From a virus, in IMG/VR virus record IMGVR_UViG_3300046529_000252, positions 1 through 40,303 of that record: a stretch of DNA of 40,303 nucleotides. One strand, written 5' to 3'. Under the pieces are notes generated by a model that saw only the letters and a program-made list of their open reading frames with translations, did not search any database and was not told where the DNA came from. The position numbers and the translations under genes were made by a program. Shown here piece after piece: positions 6,033 to 15,357 of this stretch (positions are counted from its first letter, which is position 1; each line of letters starts with the position of its first letter).

Positions 6033-6724
6033 TACTTCACCTTGGCCTGTAGAGCCTTGACCTCAGCCTCAAGGGCAGTCACGCGGGTGTTCAGCGTGGT
6101 GAGAGTCGGCGCGGCAGGCACAGGCTTCGGCACGGGCTTCGGTGCCACCTTCACGGGCGCGGGAGCAGGCTTGGGGACCGGAACACCGGACCATGCCTTG
6201 AGCGCCGCCAGAGAGGCAAAATTGGCCACGTTGTGGTCAACACCAGCGCTGGAGCTGTACTGATGGAACGTCCACGCGTGCTTGATGCCAGGGTGGCCAA
6301 CCGAGTGATTCGGGTCAGCGATCCACAGACCATCCCCGCAGTAGGACTCAGTGTCGTGGTGCGTCCAGAAATCCACGTTGCAGTAGAGAATGACGCGCAC
6401 GGTCGGGTGCTGCGCCTTGACGTACTTCATAAACGCGTCGCGCTCAGCCTGCGTCTCCCCCGCATACTCCCAGTCAAAGGCCAGGAAATCGCCGGTCTTC
6501 AGACTGACGTGCTTGAGGAAGTACTGCGCCTCAGCGACGCCACCCCTGTGACCAAAGTGGTAGTGACCAACCACCAGGCCGTGAGCCCGCGCATGTGCGA
6601 GCTGTCCGGCATAGTGCGGATTCAGATAGCCCGTGCCCTCAGTAGCCTTGAGAATGGCGAACGAGTCGCCAGTGACGTCAAAGGTGTCGGACTGGAAAGA
6701 TGAAACGTCCTTACCGTAAAGCAT
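6032..6724 (-). CDS. Endolysin, glycoside hydrolase family 25 muramidase
   Basis: 230 residues from ATG 6724. GH25 features: KDVSSFQ (Asp6), the LAFDWEY catalytic strand (Asp84, Glu86), VRVILYCN, and SSAGVDHNVA (Asp163). The family cleaves the MurNAc-GlcNAc bond of peptidoglycan. The catalytic domain ends near residue 178. It is followed by a Pro/Ala/Lys linker (about 181-205) and a short coiled coil (LTTLNTRVTALEAEVKALQA) instead of a wall-binding domain, so it may oligomerise. There is no signal peptide, so release depends on the neighbouring holin genes. Confidence 0.93.
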   Translation of the reverse strand: MLYGKDVSSFQSDTFDVTGDSFAILKATEGTGYLNPHYAGQLAHARAHGLVVGHYHFGHRGGVAEAQYFLKHVSLKTGDFLAFDWEYAGETQAERDAFMKYVKAQHPTVRVILYCNVDFWTHHDTESYCGDGLWIADPNHSVGHPGIKHAWTFHQYSSSAGVDHNVANFASLAALKAWSGVPVPKPAPAPVKVAPKPVPKPVPAAPTLTTLNTRVTALEAEVKALQAKVK

Positions 6725-6733
6725 TCAAGCTCC

Positions 6734-7261
6734 TTACGCGTGCACCCAGAGGCACAACATGGATGAGAGGTGACTGGCGCTGGTCGCTAGCGTGGTGGTG
6801 CTGATTTGGTAGCCCCAAAGCTCCACATAGTCACCGGTCCCGTTCAGGTACACGAGACACATACCGGTAGCGCTAGCAAACGGCGTGGTACCGGCAGAAA
6901 AGCCAGCGGCCCCCAGTACCTCAGTGCCGTTCTTGTAAATCGTTGCCCCACGACCAGCGGTAGCGTTCGGGCCGAAGACCACGGTGCCGCTGACTAGGTA
7001 CCAGCCTGGAATCTGCGCGACATACCTACTGTTATTCGAGCTGTTGCTATGCCCGGCGTAGGTGTCGATGGTCGAAGAGTCCAGCGTGATGGCCGCAGCA
7101 GCGTTGTTGGTGAGGCTCTGCGCCGCCGACTGATAGCCGTAGAACATAGGAACGTTGGTGGAAAACGTGATGCCGTTGGCAACGTTGGCATTCCAGAGCG
7201 CGCCAGTGATCAGGCTGCCAGGCTGCACGGTCGCCGGAACGGGAACGGGCAGGTTAGTCAT
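6734..7261 (-). CDS. Tail-tip/receptor-binding protein with C1q-like domain
   Basis: 175 residues from ATG 7261. The N-terminus (VPVPATVQPGSLITGALWNA) is the short tail-attachment type seen in actinophage tail proteins. Residues 45-175 read as a beta jelly roll: ISRYVAQIPGWY-like strand, VSGTVVFGPNATAGRGATIY, then GDYVELWGYQ near the end, the pattern of C1q/TNF-like trimer domains. It lies between the large minor tail protein and the endolysin, so a host-recognition role is likely. It has its own preceding palindrome/terminator (7276-7307). Confidence 0.7.
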   Translation of the reverse strand: MTNLPVPVPATVQPGSLITGALWNANVANGITFSTNVPMFYGYQSAAQSLTNNAAAAITLDSSTIDTYAGHSNSSNNSRYVAQIPGWYLVSGTVVFGPNATAGRGATIYKNGTEVLGAAGFSAGTTPFASATGMCLVYLNGTGDYVELWGYQISTTTLATSASHLSSMLCLWVHA

Positions 7262-7275
7262 GAGGACTCCAAAGA

Positions 7276-7307
7276 GGGGCCACCTACGAACGTGCGTAGG
7301 TGACCCC
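7276..7307 (-). terminator. Palindrome-based terminator after the minor tail gene
   Basis: GGGG / CCCC extend the palindrome at 7281-7302 into a longer hairpin followed by CTCTTT on the minus strand. Confidence 0.55.
7281..7302. promoter_or_regulatory. Conserved palindrome 2
   Basis: CACCTACGAACGTGCGTAGG plus TG; between the minor tail gene and the C1q-like gene. Confidence 0.75.
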
Positions 7308-7311
7308 AGTA

Positions 7312-10185
7312 CTAGTAAGCGAAGTTCACGCTGTTTGCCACAGCGGCTAGGTCATAGATCGTCGGATCACTATTGGCGACACTCGGAAGCGGCTCGCTGC
7401 ACAGGAAGCCGTTCGTGTGAGAGTGCGCCAGCGCGGCAGTGAACGTGACGGTTGCGGTAGTCCAACCGGGAGAGGTGGCACTAACCGACTTGACGGTCAT
7501 CGTTTCGGGCACCGCTCCACCCTGGCCAACGACAAGCTTGGTACCCACGCCAAGCTGAGCCGCGAGCGGGTTTTGGTTGTCGAACGTCGGCGCGTTGACC
7601 GTGATGGACGTAGCCCCAACGGCAGCAGCAGCACCAAGAGTGCAGCGCCAACCGGCGAACATCGCATACGGGGTAAGGTCAGCGGGACTGCACATCAGCG
7701 TCAGCAGCGCATTGCCCAAGTTGTCGTAATCCCACTGGATTTGCTCAATGAAGCAGTCAATCTGAATCGGCGGGCAACCCAGCGGGCGGCGCATCACACG
7801 GATACGCGACCCAAGCTCAAGACCCAGCACATTGCCCCAAGCGGCGGGCTGTGCAGCAAGGTTCACCTTTAGCGAGCTAACCCGCATCACCGCATCCTTG
7901 TAGCGGCTCACTAGGTACGCCGCTGCATCCTGGCACTCAAGCGCGTTCGCGGTGTTCACGCTGCGCGTCAGAAGCCGCTGACCGTACCGCGCAATGCTGA
8001 CGTCATCCTGCGCCGTGAAAACCTGACCGGTCGACGTCTGCGTGATCTGAACAATGTTCCCCAAGTGCGTTGTGTCGAAGTCAAGTTGAAGATCCTCGTA
8101 CGGCGTCTCTCCGACACCCTCACCAAAGGTCATCACCGGAGTGAGGGTGTTGTACTTCGCTGCGCGACTACGGAACCGAACCGTCCCGGAACCCTGCACC
8201 CAGTGAGCGCCGGACTCCGTATCCACCACCTCTTGCAGCGCCGACAGGCCATCCGTCCCGCTGAAGTCGCACGGACCCATGTTCTTGGTCGTGCCCGCGT
8301 CGATCCACGTGCTCCCGGTGTAACCCAGGTACCGCAGGATGCGCGAGTACCGGGCGTCAGTGCTCTCACCAGCAGCAGCCGTGCGCCACGCCTTGTAGAG
8401 GTTGGAAATCTGCGCGGCAGTCAGCAGCGTGGGGAACTCCGCCACTAGGGCGACGTCACCAGCGAACGAGAAGTCAGCAAAGTTGCCCATACTCGAAACG
8501 ACCAGCGCGCCGATGCTGTCACACGCAATGGACGTGGGTACCGAACTGCCGGACGTACCGGGGCTGAAGTTTGTGGTGACAAACGCAGCACTCGTGTCCC
8601 CGTCAAGACTGCCCATCAGCGTTCCGCCGTTGGCGTCCATTCCGAAGACCGCTAGGTGCCAATTCCCGTTAGTGACAGTCTTGTTGCCCGAAAGCCCCAT
8701 GTTCGGGCCGTAGAACTGGTTCGATCCGCCGACGCTGAAGAACACACCACTGTCGGTCGCGAGAAGTTCAATGTTTGCCCCACTCGGCGAACCCTGGCCA
8801 TTGTTCCGGCTGTCATACGCGGTCCAGACGTACGAATCCCCACCGCTCAGGCTCGCCGGAATACGGAAGGCGACAACTCGCGTCCACAGGTTGGGATTTG
8901 CAGGACCCTTGATGCCCGCGCTGTCCAGCGACAGATAGGACGTGGGCTTAGGGGGCGGGGTTGTGGTGTTGTCTACACCCGGAGAGGGGTTGGACAGCGT
9001 GAGGACCGTATCCGACCCGTACCACGCGCCGGTAGCCGAAACCGACGTGATGTCAGTGCCGAACGCGAACGGGGCCCCACCAGCCTTAGCACTGGCCACC
9101 GTAGCGGGACCAAACGAGCCGGTTGAGTCAGCAGCAGAGGGCGAGCCAGCGGGATCGTTGAGCCTGTACAGGAAGCGCGGATTGAGAGCGTTGATCTCTT
9201 CCGTAAGCGCGTCGTTCATCGTCCGCTGAGAGAACAGCGCCATGGAGTCGACCGCCGTAACGGCCACTTCGGCTCGCGTACCGGCATCCTGGTACTGCGG
9301 AGTCCAGCGCTCAACGAAACCGGCGAACTGCCCATACCAGTAACCGGGGTAGACCCAAGTGGTAGCCGCAGACCCTAGCTCCAACTGCTGAGCGTCAACC
9401 TGAATCACGCAAGCCGTAACCTGCCCAGCAGAGGGCAGCGAGAGCAGTAGCTCAGCGCCGTAGGTGTTGGCAGGGGCCGTACCGGTGACCGTAAGGCGAG
9501 TCCACGTGGACGTAGCGGAGCCCACAAGGGTGACGATTGTGCCGCTGGACCACGACGTAACGGCCGTAGTGTTCGTGCCAAGCCAGCCAATTGCCGCGTA
9601 CAGCTGAGTACTTACGCTAGGCGTGATGTTCCGCACGTAGGTGGAAAAGGTGTACGTCTGTCCAGGCTCAACCGCCCCCGCGTCGAACACCATAGGCTTG
9701 CCGTACGCGACGGTTGCGGCCGGTATCGAGAACTGAAAAACGTTGGTCTCTTCAAACGCAACTCCCGTGCCAGCAGCGACGATTGAGCCACCGGTGGAGT
9801 CGGTTCCGCTGGTGATCCCCCACGTGGGCGGGATGAGACCAGCCGTGAACCCCTCACCACCCGTCGCGATGGTCTGTAGAAGCCTGTTGGCGACCGGCGA
9901 CCACTGGGCGCGATGCTTGAAAGGCTGGAACGGGCGAATGTTCCCCGCGAACGGGCCAGCCGTATTCAGCGGGTCAAGCGAGCCATCAGAGTTGTCTAGC
10001 GTGGTGGTCAGCTCACCCGCCTGAACCGTATCTAGCTCATACTGCTTGCCGCGCTTGATGGACGTGGAATACCGCGTGCGCTGCGTAACACCCGTCCACT
10101 GATTGACCGGCTGAGTACCACCATTGGCACCGTAGGAAGGTGACCAAGCGTCCTCAAGGATCGGAAACTTCTGATTGATGGACAA
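7312..10185 (-). CDS. Minor tail protein (957 aa)
   Basis: TTG 10185 with AGGAAGG upstream. The N-terminus contains WTGVTQRTRYSTSIKRGKQY and ELTTTLDNSDGSLDPLN, the typical start of actinophage tail proteins that follow the tape measure. Residues about 100-280 resemble a carbohydrate-binding beta sandwich; residues about 400-590 resemble a concanavalin/LamG-like domain (strands around SLDGDTSAAFVTTNFSPG). The last third is a baseplate-hub-like region (GLSALQEVVDTESGAHW and repeated beta segments). Probable tail hub/fibre that contacts the host envelope. Domain borders are estimates. Confidence 0.8.
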   Translation of the reverse strand: MSINQKFPILEDAWSPSYGANGGTQPVNQWTGVTQRTRYSTSIKRGKQYELDTVQAGELTTTLDNSDGSLDPLNTAGPFAGNIRPFQPFKHRAQWSPVANRLLQTIATGGEGFTAGLIPPTWGITSGTDSTGGSIVAAGTGVAFEETNVFQFSIPAATVAYGKPMVFDAGAVEPGQTYTFSTYVRNITPSVSTQLYAAIGWLGTNTTAVTSWSSGTIVTLVGSATSTWTRLTVTGTAPANTYGAELLLSLPSAGQVTACVIQVDAQQLELGSAATTWVYPGYWYGQFAGFVERWTPQYQDAGTRAEVAVTAVDSMALFSQRTMNDALTEEINALNPRFLYRLNDPAGSPSAADSTGSFGPATVASAKAGGAPFAFGTDITSVSATGAWYGSDTVLTLSNPSPGVDNTTTPPPKPTSYLSLDSAGIKGPANPNLWTRVVAFRIPASLSGGDSYVWTAYDSRNNGQGSPSGANIELLATDSGVFFSVGGSNQFYGPNMGLSGNKTVTNGNWHLAVFGMDANGGTLMGSLDGDTSAAFVTTNFSPGTSGSSVPTSIACDSIGALVVSSMGNFADFSFAGDVALVAEFPTLLTAAQISNLYKAWRTAAAGESTDARYSRILRYLGYTGSTWIDAGTTKNMGPCDFSGTDGLSALQEVVDTESGAHWVQGSGTVRFRSRAAKYNTLTPVMTFGEGVGETPYEDLQLDFDTTHLGNIVQITQTSTGQVFTAQDDVSIARYGQRLLTRSVNTANALECQDAAAYLVSRYKDAVMRVSSLKVNLAAQPAAWGNVLGLELGSRIRVMRRPLGCPPIQIDCFIEQIQWDYDNLGNALLTLMCSPADLTPYAMFAGWRCTLGAAAAVGATSITVNAPTFDNQNPLAAQLGVGTKLVVGQGGAVPETMTVKSVSATSPGWTTATVTFTAALAHSHTNGFLCSEPLPSVANSDPTIYDLAAVANSVNFAY

Positions 10186-10205
10186 CGAGGTACCTTCCTA
10201 CGGTC

Positions 10206-10227
10206 CACCTACGCACGTGCGTAGGTG
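10206..10227. promoter_or_regulatory. Conserved palindrome 3 (perfect copy)
   Basis: A perfect 22-bp palindrome around CCTACGCACGTGCGTAGG, between the tape measure stop and the minor tail start. Confidence 0.78.
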
Positions 10228-10228
10228 C

Positions 10229-12943
10229 TTAACGGCGATACGGCACATACGTACCGGAGTTACGGCCACCAAGCCGCAACATTTCTTGCTGTAGCACGTC
10301 GCGCAGGTCACGATCGCTGCGCACAGTGCCCTGTACGGTCACCTGGACCACGTTCTGAACCACGGTGCCGCTACCGGCCATCGCGGGCGAGGTAGTGCCA
10401 CCTAGGGCCGGTCCAATACCGCCAACGGTCTTACGGGCCACACCCCGCACAGCGTTAGCTGCAACGTCCGCGTGATCCGTCACACCCTGTGCGATACCGT
10501 GCGAGATCCACTTACCAACCTCGTTGGCGAACAGGCGCGACGGCGAGTTGATGCCAAGGAAGGACTTCGCCGACTTCAGCGCACCCTCAGCGACGTTCTT
10601 AAGCGCGCCGCCGAGCTTCCCCGCATTGTTCTCAACACCGTGGACCATGCCCATAACGATGTTCATGCCGATATCGGCCCAAGAACTCAGCGTGTTCTTC
10701 ACCGCCTGGATAGCGCCATTCAGACCGCTTGTAATCTTGGTCTTGATTTGGCCAATCCACTTTTCGACAGTGCTAGCCGCTACCTGAATCGGGTGGATGA
10801 TGTACGTGCTGATCATCGACCAAACGGCGCTCGCCACGTGGGAAATTTCCTGCCACTGAGACGACAGCCAGCGGGACAGCGGATTCCAAACAGCGTGGAA
10901 AATTGCCTCCACGGTGTGAACGTCCGCACTGAAGTTGGCTGAGATGCGCCGCCAAATCGAGCTAGCTTCGCTGCTGATCCAATTCCAGATTCCCGAGAAA
11001 AACGATGCCGTTTTGTTCCAGACAGACGAGATTTCCTTAGTCGTCGCGTTGATGTTGTCGGAAAAGAACGACGAAATTGAGCCCCAGGCTGCGGACGCCT
11101 TACCGGCTATCCACTTCCAAATGCCCACAAAGAAATTCGCCGTAGCATTCCAAGCAGTCGACGCCATCGAAAACGCTGCCTTGTGGAAGTGGTTCCACAT
11201 TGCAATCAGCGTGGCGAGCGGCAGATCAAAAATGACCAGCAGCAACGGCCACCACTTCATGAAAAACGCAGAGATGCGATTCCACGCCGCTGACGTCGCG
11301 CTAGCAAGCCAATTCCATCCGGCGACAATCGGCGCGGTCGCCTTTCGCCACGCACCCGACAGGTAGCCGGTTATGGAATTCCACGCTGACGTAGTCTCGC
11401 GCGAAATCCAGTGCCACGCGCCCACAATCGGGTCAACCACAGAATGCCAGGCACCAGAGAACCAATTCGCGGTAGCCCGCCAAGCGGAAACCACCTTGCC
11501 GCAAATCCAATCCCACGCCTGCGACGTCTCGCTAGCCAGCCAATGCCACGCTGTAGCCAAGCCGCTCACGGTCGCGTGCCACGCCATATCAAGCCACGCC
11601 GCTACAGACTTCCAATGCAGGATCAGCTCAATCAGTCCGGCCACAACAGCCGCGATTCCGACAACCACCCACGTCAGCGGGTCCGCCAGAATGGAATCCT
11701 CAAAGCTCCACGACGCAATAGCAGCGGCAGCAAACGCAATGGCAACAACACCCATAGCACCCGCAAACGCCTCCATGGCCCCGATATGCGTGGTCATAAA
11801 CCCAACCACGCCACTGAGAGCACCCGCAGCCTTGGTGACTATCGGAAGGAATCCCTGACCGATCTTCACGCCTAGCGCGTCCATCGCTGCGCCAGCATCC
11901 TTCATCTTCTGGTTGTACGTCGCCTGATTCTCGGCAACCGCATTCCCGAAGTTGTTCGCACCCTTGGTCAGCTCCGGGTACTTGGAATTCACGCGGTCAA
12001 TCTGCGCGGTAAGCACAGCCAGCCCGCTACCCGCCTTCTTACCGAAGATTTGGGTAATCAGCGCACCCTGCTCCTTGGCCGTAACGCCAGCCTTCTGCAT
12101 GTGCTGGACCAAGTCATTCAGGGCGAGCTTCAGCCCACCCTTCTGCATATCCTTGCCGAGATCCTTAGTGGAAAGCCCGATACCCGCCAGCGCCTTAGCA
12201 CCAGCGTGCGCGGGAACGGCAAGCGCCTGGACCGCCATACGGAGATCCGTAGCCGCAGCAGCACCACGAATGTTGTTGTCACCAAACGTCGCAAGCGCGG
12301 CACCCACGTCAGTGAGGCTCAGGCCATAACCCTTGACGACAGCGAGCACACCGGTACCCATTGCGTCGGCGAGATCCTGCATTTGCATATCGCCGGAACC
12401 GACGATCGCATTCAGCGCACCCATGGCTTGGCTGTAGTTCTGAACACCGGGAATACCCGAAGCGATAGCGGCATCTAGCGCGTTCGTGACGTCAACTAGA
12501 TTGGCGTGGCCAGTAGCCGCACCCTCCGCCGCAATCTTCAGAATGTCCAGCGCCTCAGGCCCCTTAATGCCCACAGAAGCAAAAGAGGACTCGACGTGAT
12601 ACAACGACTCAGCCAGCGAATCGGGCGAGAAACCCACCTTGCCCGCAAGCGCTAGAACCGAATCACCCAACCCCGCTAGCTGCGCCTTAGGCACACCCGC
12701 CTGCGTGGATATTTGGAGCATGTTCGACTGAAAGTCAGCCGCCATCTTGGTTGTCTTCCAAGCGACAGCAACAGCGGCAACACCAATACCAAGTAGCGCC
12801 GCCTTGCTAATCGCGCTGAGCTTGGCCATATTCGCGCCACCCTCAGCCCGAACGGTGGCAAGCTCAGACTTGACGCCCGTAACGGTCGCCTTAAGGCCCG
12901 TATACGAGCCAAGAAATTCAATGAATACCGGGGGTAGTGCCAT
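10229..12943 (-). CDS. Tape measure protein
   Basis: 904 residues, among the longest genes, placed between the tail chaperones and the minor tail protein. N-terminal coiled/helical region (SELATVRAEGGANMAKLSAI), a TP901-type core (DFQSNMLQISTQAGVPKAQL, GLSTKDLGKDMQKGGL), hydrophobic segments near residues 385-450, then Trp-rich repeats of the type AWHWLASETSQAWDWI over about 450-720. Its length sets tail length in siphoviruses and it is ejected with the DNA. ATG 12943 overlaps the preceding TAA by one base. Confidence 0.92.
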   Translation of the reverse strand: MALPPVFIEFLGSYTGLKATVTGVKSELATVRAEGGANMAKLSAISKAALLGIGVAAVAVAWKTTKMAADFQSNMLQISTQAGVPKAQLAGLGDSVLALAGKVGFSPDSLAESLYHVESSFASVGIKGPEALDILKIAAEGAATGHANLVDVTNALDAAIASGIPGVQNYSQAMGALNAIVGSGDMQMQDLADAMGTGVLAVVKGYGLSLTDVGAALATFGDNNIRGAAAATDLRMAVQALAVPAHAGAKALAGIGLSTKDLGKDMQKGGLKLALNDLVQHMQKAGVTAKEQGALITQIFGKKAGSGLAVLTAQIDRVNSKYPELTKGANNFGNAVAENQATYNQKMKDAGAAMDALGVKIGQGFLPIVTKAAGALSGVVGFMTTHIGAMEAFAGAMGVVAIAFAAAAIASWSFEDSILADPLTWVVVGIAAVVAGLIELILHWKSVAAWLDMAWHATVSGLATAWHWLASETSQAWDWICGKVVSAWRATANWFSGAWHSVVDPIVGAWHWISRETTSAWNSITGYLSGAWRKATAPIVAGWNWLASATSAAWNRISAFFMKWWPLLLVIFDLPLATLIAMWNHFHKAAFSMASTAWNATANFFVGIWKWIAGKASAAWGSISSFFSDNINATTKEISSVWNKTASFFSGIWNWISSEASSIWRRISANFSADVHTVEAIFHAVWNPLSRWLSSQWQEISHVASAVWSMISTYIIHPIQVAASTVEKWIGQIKTKITSGLNGAIQAVKNTLSSWADIGMNIVMGMVHGVENNAGKLGGALKNVAEGALKSAKSFLGINSPSRLFANEVGKWISHGIAQGVTDHADVAANAVRGVARKTVGGIGPALGGTTSPAMAGSGTVVQNVVQVTVQGTVRSDRDLRDVLQQEMLRLGGRNSGTYVPYRR

Positions 12944-13440
12944 TACGTTCTCGTTGCCTTCCCCCAGGCGGTTTCCCAGACCTTTGCCATCTTCGGTTCA
13001 GCCTTTTTCACCCCTGGCTTCATAAATGGGTATGAGCCTTCAATGTCGTTGCGGTAAATGGCCGTGATGGACTTCGGGCCACCCACACCCACACCACCCG
13101 TATAGCCGAAACGACCCTTGCGCTTTGGACGCTTTACACCACCAACAGCCCCGCGCAAATGGCCCGTCAGCTTGCCCGGACCACCACCCTTAGTGACGTG
13201 GTGCGGGGAGAGATTCAGATTCACCGCTTCAACGGACTTGCTGCGGCCAATAGCGCCACGCCTATCCCAGCGGGGACGGCCACGCATGCCAGACTTCACA
13301 GAGGCTTTGGCAACCGTCTGTGCAGCCTTCATCGCTGCCAGCGTGGCAAGGTCAACCCGCGCGGTAATCGCGTCCAACTCAGCTAGATCAGGCTTAATGT
13401 CACGGATGATGGCGGATATGCCGCCCATCGGATCACCCAT
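12943..13440 (-). CDS. Basic tail-associated protein (165 aa)
   Basis: ATG 13440 sits six bases after AGGAGG and overlaps the previous stop by eight bases. Helical start (ISAIIRDIKPDLAELDAITA) followed by a strongly basic Gly/Arg/Lys region (RGAVGGVKRPKRKGRFGYTG) and an ending EGSYPFMKPGVKKAEPKM. The last motif resembles HK97 gp10-like tail completion proteins, although those usually lie before the tail tube gene. Here it is between the chaperones and the tape measure. Likely a tail assembly or completion factor. Confidence 0.65.
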   Translation of the reverse strand: MGDPMGGISAIIRDIKPDLAELDAITARVDLATLAAMKAAQTVAKASVKSGMRGRPRWDRRGAIGRSKSVEAVNLNLSPHHVTKGGGPGKLTGHLRGAVGGVKRPKRKGRFGYTGGVGVGGPKSITAIYRNDIEGSYPFMKPGVKKAEPKMAKVWETAWGKATRT

Positions 13441-13630
13441 TGTTTGCCTCCTGCTGCCTCTCCTTTCGGAGCTTCGCCACGGTGTCATCAACGGCTAGAA
13501 GCCAATCGAGCGTGACGGCCGATTCGTTCTCAAGCTCGGACGGGCGACAATGCAACAGCGTGCAAAGTCGCCACGTCCGATACTCTTCCGACGGAAATTC
13601 ATCCGCCGCATACTCGTGCTTTCCGGCCAA
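13433..13630 (-). CDS. Tail assembly chaperone, downstream frame (gpT-like)
   Basis: 65 residues if started at TTG 13630. Its frame is -1 relative to the preceding gene and stays open upstream to about 13675, so a frameshift product would continue through PYQRLKSLEGALAGKHEY. Position just before the tape measure region fits the gpG/gpGT chaperone pair of siphoviruses. A weak GAGGG lies four to five bases before the TTG, so separate translation is also possible. Confidence 0.65.
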   Translation of the reverse strand: MAGKHEYAADEFPSEEYRTWRLCTLLHCRPSELENESAVTLDWLLAVDDTVAKLRKERQQEANNG

Positions 13631-13647
13631 AGCGCCCTCAAGGCTCT

Positions 13648-14061
13648 TTAGCCGTTGGTAGGGGTTTCCTTGTCCTTAGCCGGAGCAAAGTCAGGCATTA
13701 GCTCAGCCAGGTACGGCGCAACGGCTTCCCGCAGCGCATCAAGGTCCCTACCAGGAAGGTCAAGGACGTTCTCGTACTCAACCGGGAAGTCGTAAGACCA
13801 CCCGCGAACGGCAGCAACAACTAGCCGATCGTTCAGCTCCTCCAGCGGCTCGAACGCTTCGCCCAGACCAGCGGCTAGCGCATCCTGATCAGCCTTGGTC
13901 AGCTTCTTACTGCTGCGCGCCTTCTCAATCGCTGCACCGAAATCGGTTAGGCGCATTAGCTGAGTCTGGATTCGCTTCAGCGGACGGCGGTGCCGCTCCG
14001 TGATGTCAGCAGCGGGACGGAGATCAGCGGTCGCGCCGCTGGGAAGAGTGATGTGAGTCAT
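13648..14061 (-). CDS. Tail assembly chaperone, upstream frame (gpG-like)
   Basis: 137 residues from ATG 14061. It begins THITLPSGATADLRPAADIT, is mostly helical, and lies directly after the tail tube gene. In siphoviruses this protein coats the tape measure during tail assembly and a fraction is extended by frameshifting into the next gene. It is separated from the tail tube gene by a palindrome. Confidence 0.72.
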   Translation of the reverse strand: MTHITLPSGATADLRPAADITERHRRPLKRIQTQLMRLTDFGAAIEKARSSKKLTKADQDALAAGLGEAFEPLEELNDRLVVAAVRGWSYDFPVEYENVLDLPGRDLDALREAVAPYLAELMPDFAPAKDKETPTNG

Positions 14062-14103
14062 TTTTGGGTCCTTGACCTAGTGCAGTAAGTAAGGGGAAGA
14101 GAG

Positions 14104-14125
14104 CAACTACGCACGTGCGTAGGTG
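14104..14125. promoter_or_regulatory. Conserved palindrome 4
   Basis: CAACTACG/CACGTG/CGTAGGTG, one changed base in the left arm; lies between tail tube and chaperone genes. Confidence 0.75.
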
Positions 14126-14127
14126 GG

Positions 14128-15081
14128 TTAGTACAGACCGGACGCAATGCCGTTCTTGAGAGTGACAACCAGCGGGCCATAACCGGCCGAAGCGCCAATG
14201 TCAGTGGTGTTCGCGTATGCCTTGAAGGCAATCGGAAGCTCGATGTAGTCCTTGCCGCGAGTGATGTCCGCAGACGTCCAACTCACCTTGCTCATCTTGA
14301 AATCAAGCGAAGTGTTCGCGTCGACCGCAAGGTTCAGCTCAAGCGTGGACTTCGCCGCAGTAAGGTACTGAGTCAGGTAGGTGTCATCCTCCATGATCAG
14401 AGTTGCCTTACCCTCAACGGCGACCGGACCAGCCCAAATCGCGTAAGGCTGCTGCGAGTTGTTCACAGCCTTGATGATGGTCACCTGCCGCTTGATGTTC
14501 AGCTCAGCGTCAGTAACCTCGCTGTTGACAGTGCCACCAATGGTGATCGCAGCGCGCCAAGCAGCCAGCGGAGCAAGAGCCCCAAATGCCGGAGTCGGCT
14601 GAGTGGCAGTCGCGGAACCGTAGGTCAGCGTCTTGGCCGAATAGGTCAGCAGCGCATCGGGCGACAGCTTGAAATCAAGCTCGGTGTACATCGCACCCGC
14701 ATAGGCGCGAGTACCCGCCGAGTAGAAGTCAGTGATGGTCTGCGAAACCGGCTGCCCGTTCCCGCTGTTCAGAAGCGCGAACTTGTGGGTATACGGCGCG
14801 GCAGAGCCAGTCTCGACAAGGTCACCCATGATGCCCGCGAGCATGTAGCCGATGCTGTCCGGGAACACATCACCATCGAAATCCAGGGAGCCGCTGAGAG
14901 CGCCAGCCTGAGCGTCGTACGCGTCCACCATGGAACCGCGCCAACCCTTATCAACAAGCTGAGTAACGCTGTCCTTCGGCGTGATGGTGTGCACCGGAAT
15001 GAACACACTAGGGGCTACCGCAGTACCGGGAATGGCCTCAACGGATAGCCCGAGTACGGACCGTGCAGAACTCTTAGGCAT
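14128..15081 (-). CDS. Major tail (tube) protein
   Basis: 317 residues. The start MPKSSARSVLGLSVEAIPGT and the beta-rich body (GALSGSLDFDGDVFPDSIGY, TELDFKLSPDALLTYSAKTL) match actinophage tail tube subunits. A repeated Ig-like or tube-domain half lies around residues 180-250 (TVNSEVTDAELNIKRQV). Forms the stacked hexameric rings of the tail. Its ATG overlaps the stop of the 90-aa gene upstream. Confidence 0.85.
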   Translation of the reverse strand: MPKSSARSVLGLSVEAIPGTAVAPSVFIPVHTITPKDSVTQLVDKGWRGSMVDAYDAQAGALSGSLDFDGDVFPDSIGYMLAGIMGDLVETGSAAPYTHKFALLNSGNGQPVSQTITDFYSAGTRAYAGAMYTELDFKLSPDALLTYSAKTLTYGSATATQPTPAFGALAPLAAWRAAITIGGTVNSEVTDAELNIKRQVTIIKAVNNSQQPYAIWAGPVAVEGKATLIMEDDTYLTQYLTAAKSTLELNLAVDANTSLDFKMSKVSWTSADITRGKDYIELPIAFKAYANTTDIGASAGYGPLVVTLKNGIASGLY

Positions 15082-15346
15082 TCTTGCTCGCCTCCTTCAC
15101 GATCTGAGCGGCAAGCGCGGGATTCGCCTCAAGCGCGGCTTCCGCAGCGTGGATGATGTCTGCCTGAGCAACAGCCACAGGGGCGGGCTCAGGGGCCGAA
15201 ACGGGGCCGGTAGCGGGTGCAGCACCCTCAGCGGTCCAGAGGCGGTCAGGGGCGCTCTCAAGCTCATAGGACTTGCCGGGCTCAGCCCAGAGACCAGAGC
15301 CGATGTAGTAGAGCGGAGACGCGCCAGTGAAAGTGAACTTAGCCAC
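15074..15346 (-). CDS. Small virion-region protein (90 aa)
   Basis: GTG 15346 with GGAG eight bases upstream. A beta-like N-terminus (FTFTGASPLYYIGSGLWAEP) is followed by a Pro/Ala linker (about residues 43-60) and a short helix (DIIHAAEAALEANPALAAQI). It lies between tail terminator and tail tube genes, so it may decorate the virion or act in head-tail joining. No family recognised. Confidence 0.7.
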   Translation of the reverse strand: MAKFTFTGASPLYYIGSGLWAEPGKSYELESAPDRLWTAEGAAPATGPVSAPEPAPVAVAQADIIHAAEAALEANPALAAQIVKEASKNA

Positions 15347-15357
15347 TCAGTGACTCC

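Noticed and set aside
13650-13680. A canonical -1 slippery heptamer in the chaperone overlap
   Set aside because: The zero-frame codons GAA ACC CCT do not fit X-XXY-YYZ.
14205-14225. Another copy of the promoter motif (CGTATGCC) inside the major tail gene
   Set aside because: Only the CGTATGCC half matches; the CTAG end is missing and it is inside a coding sequence.
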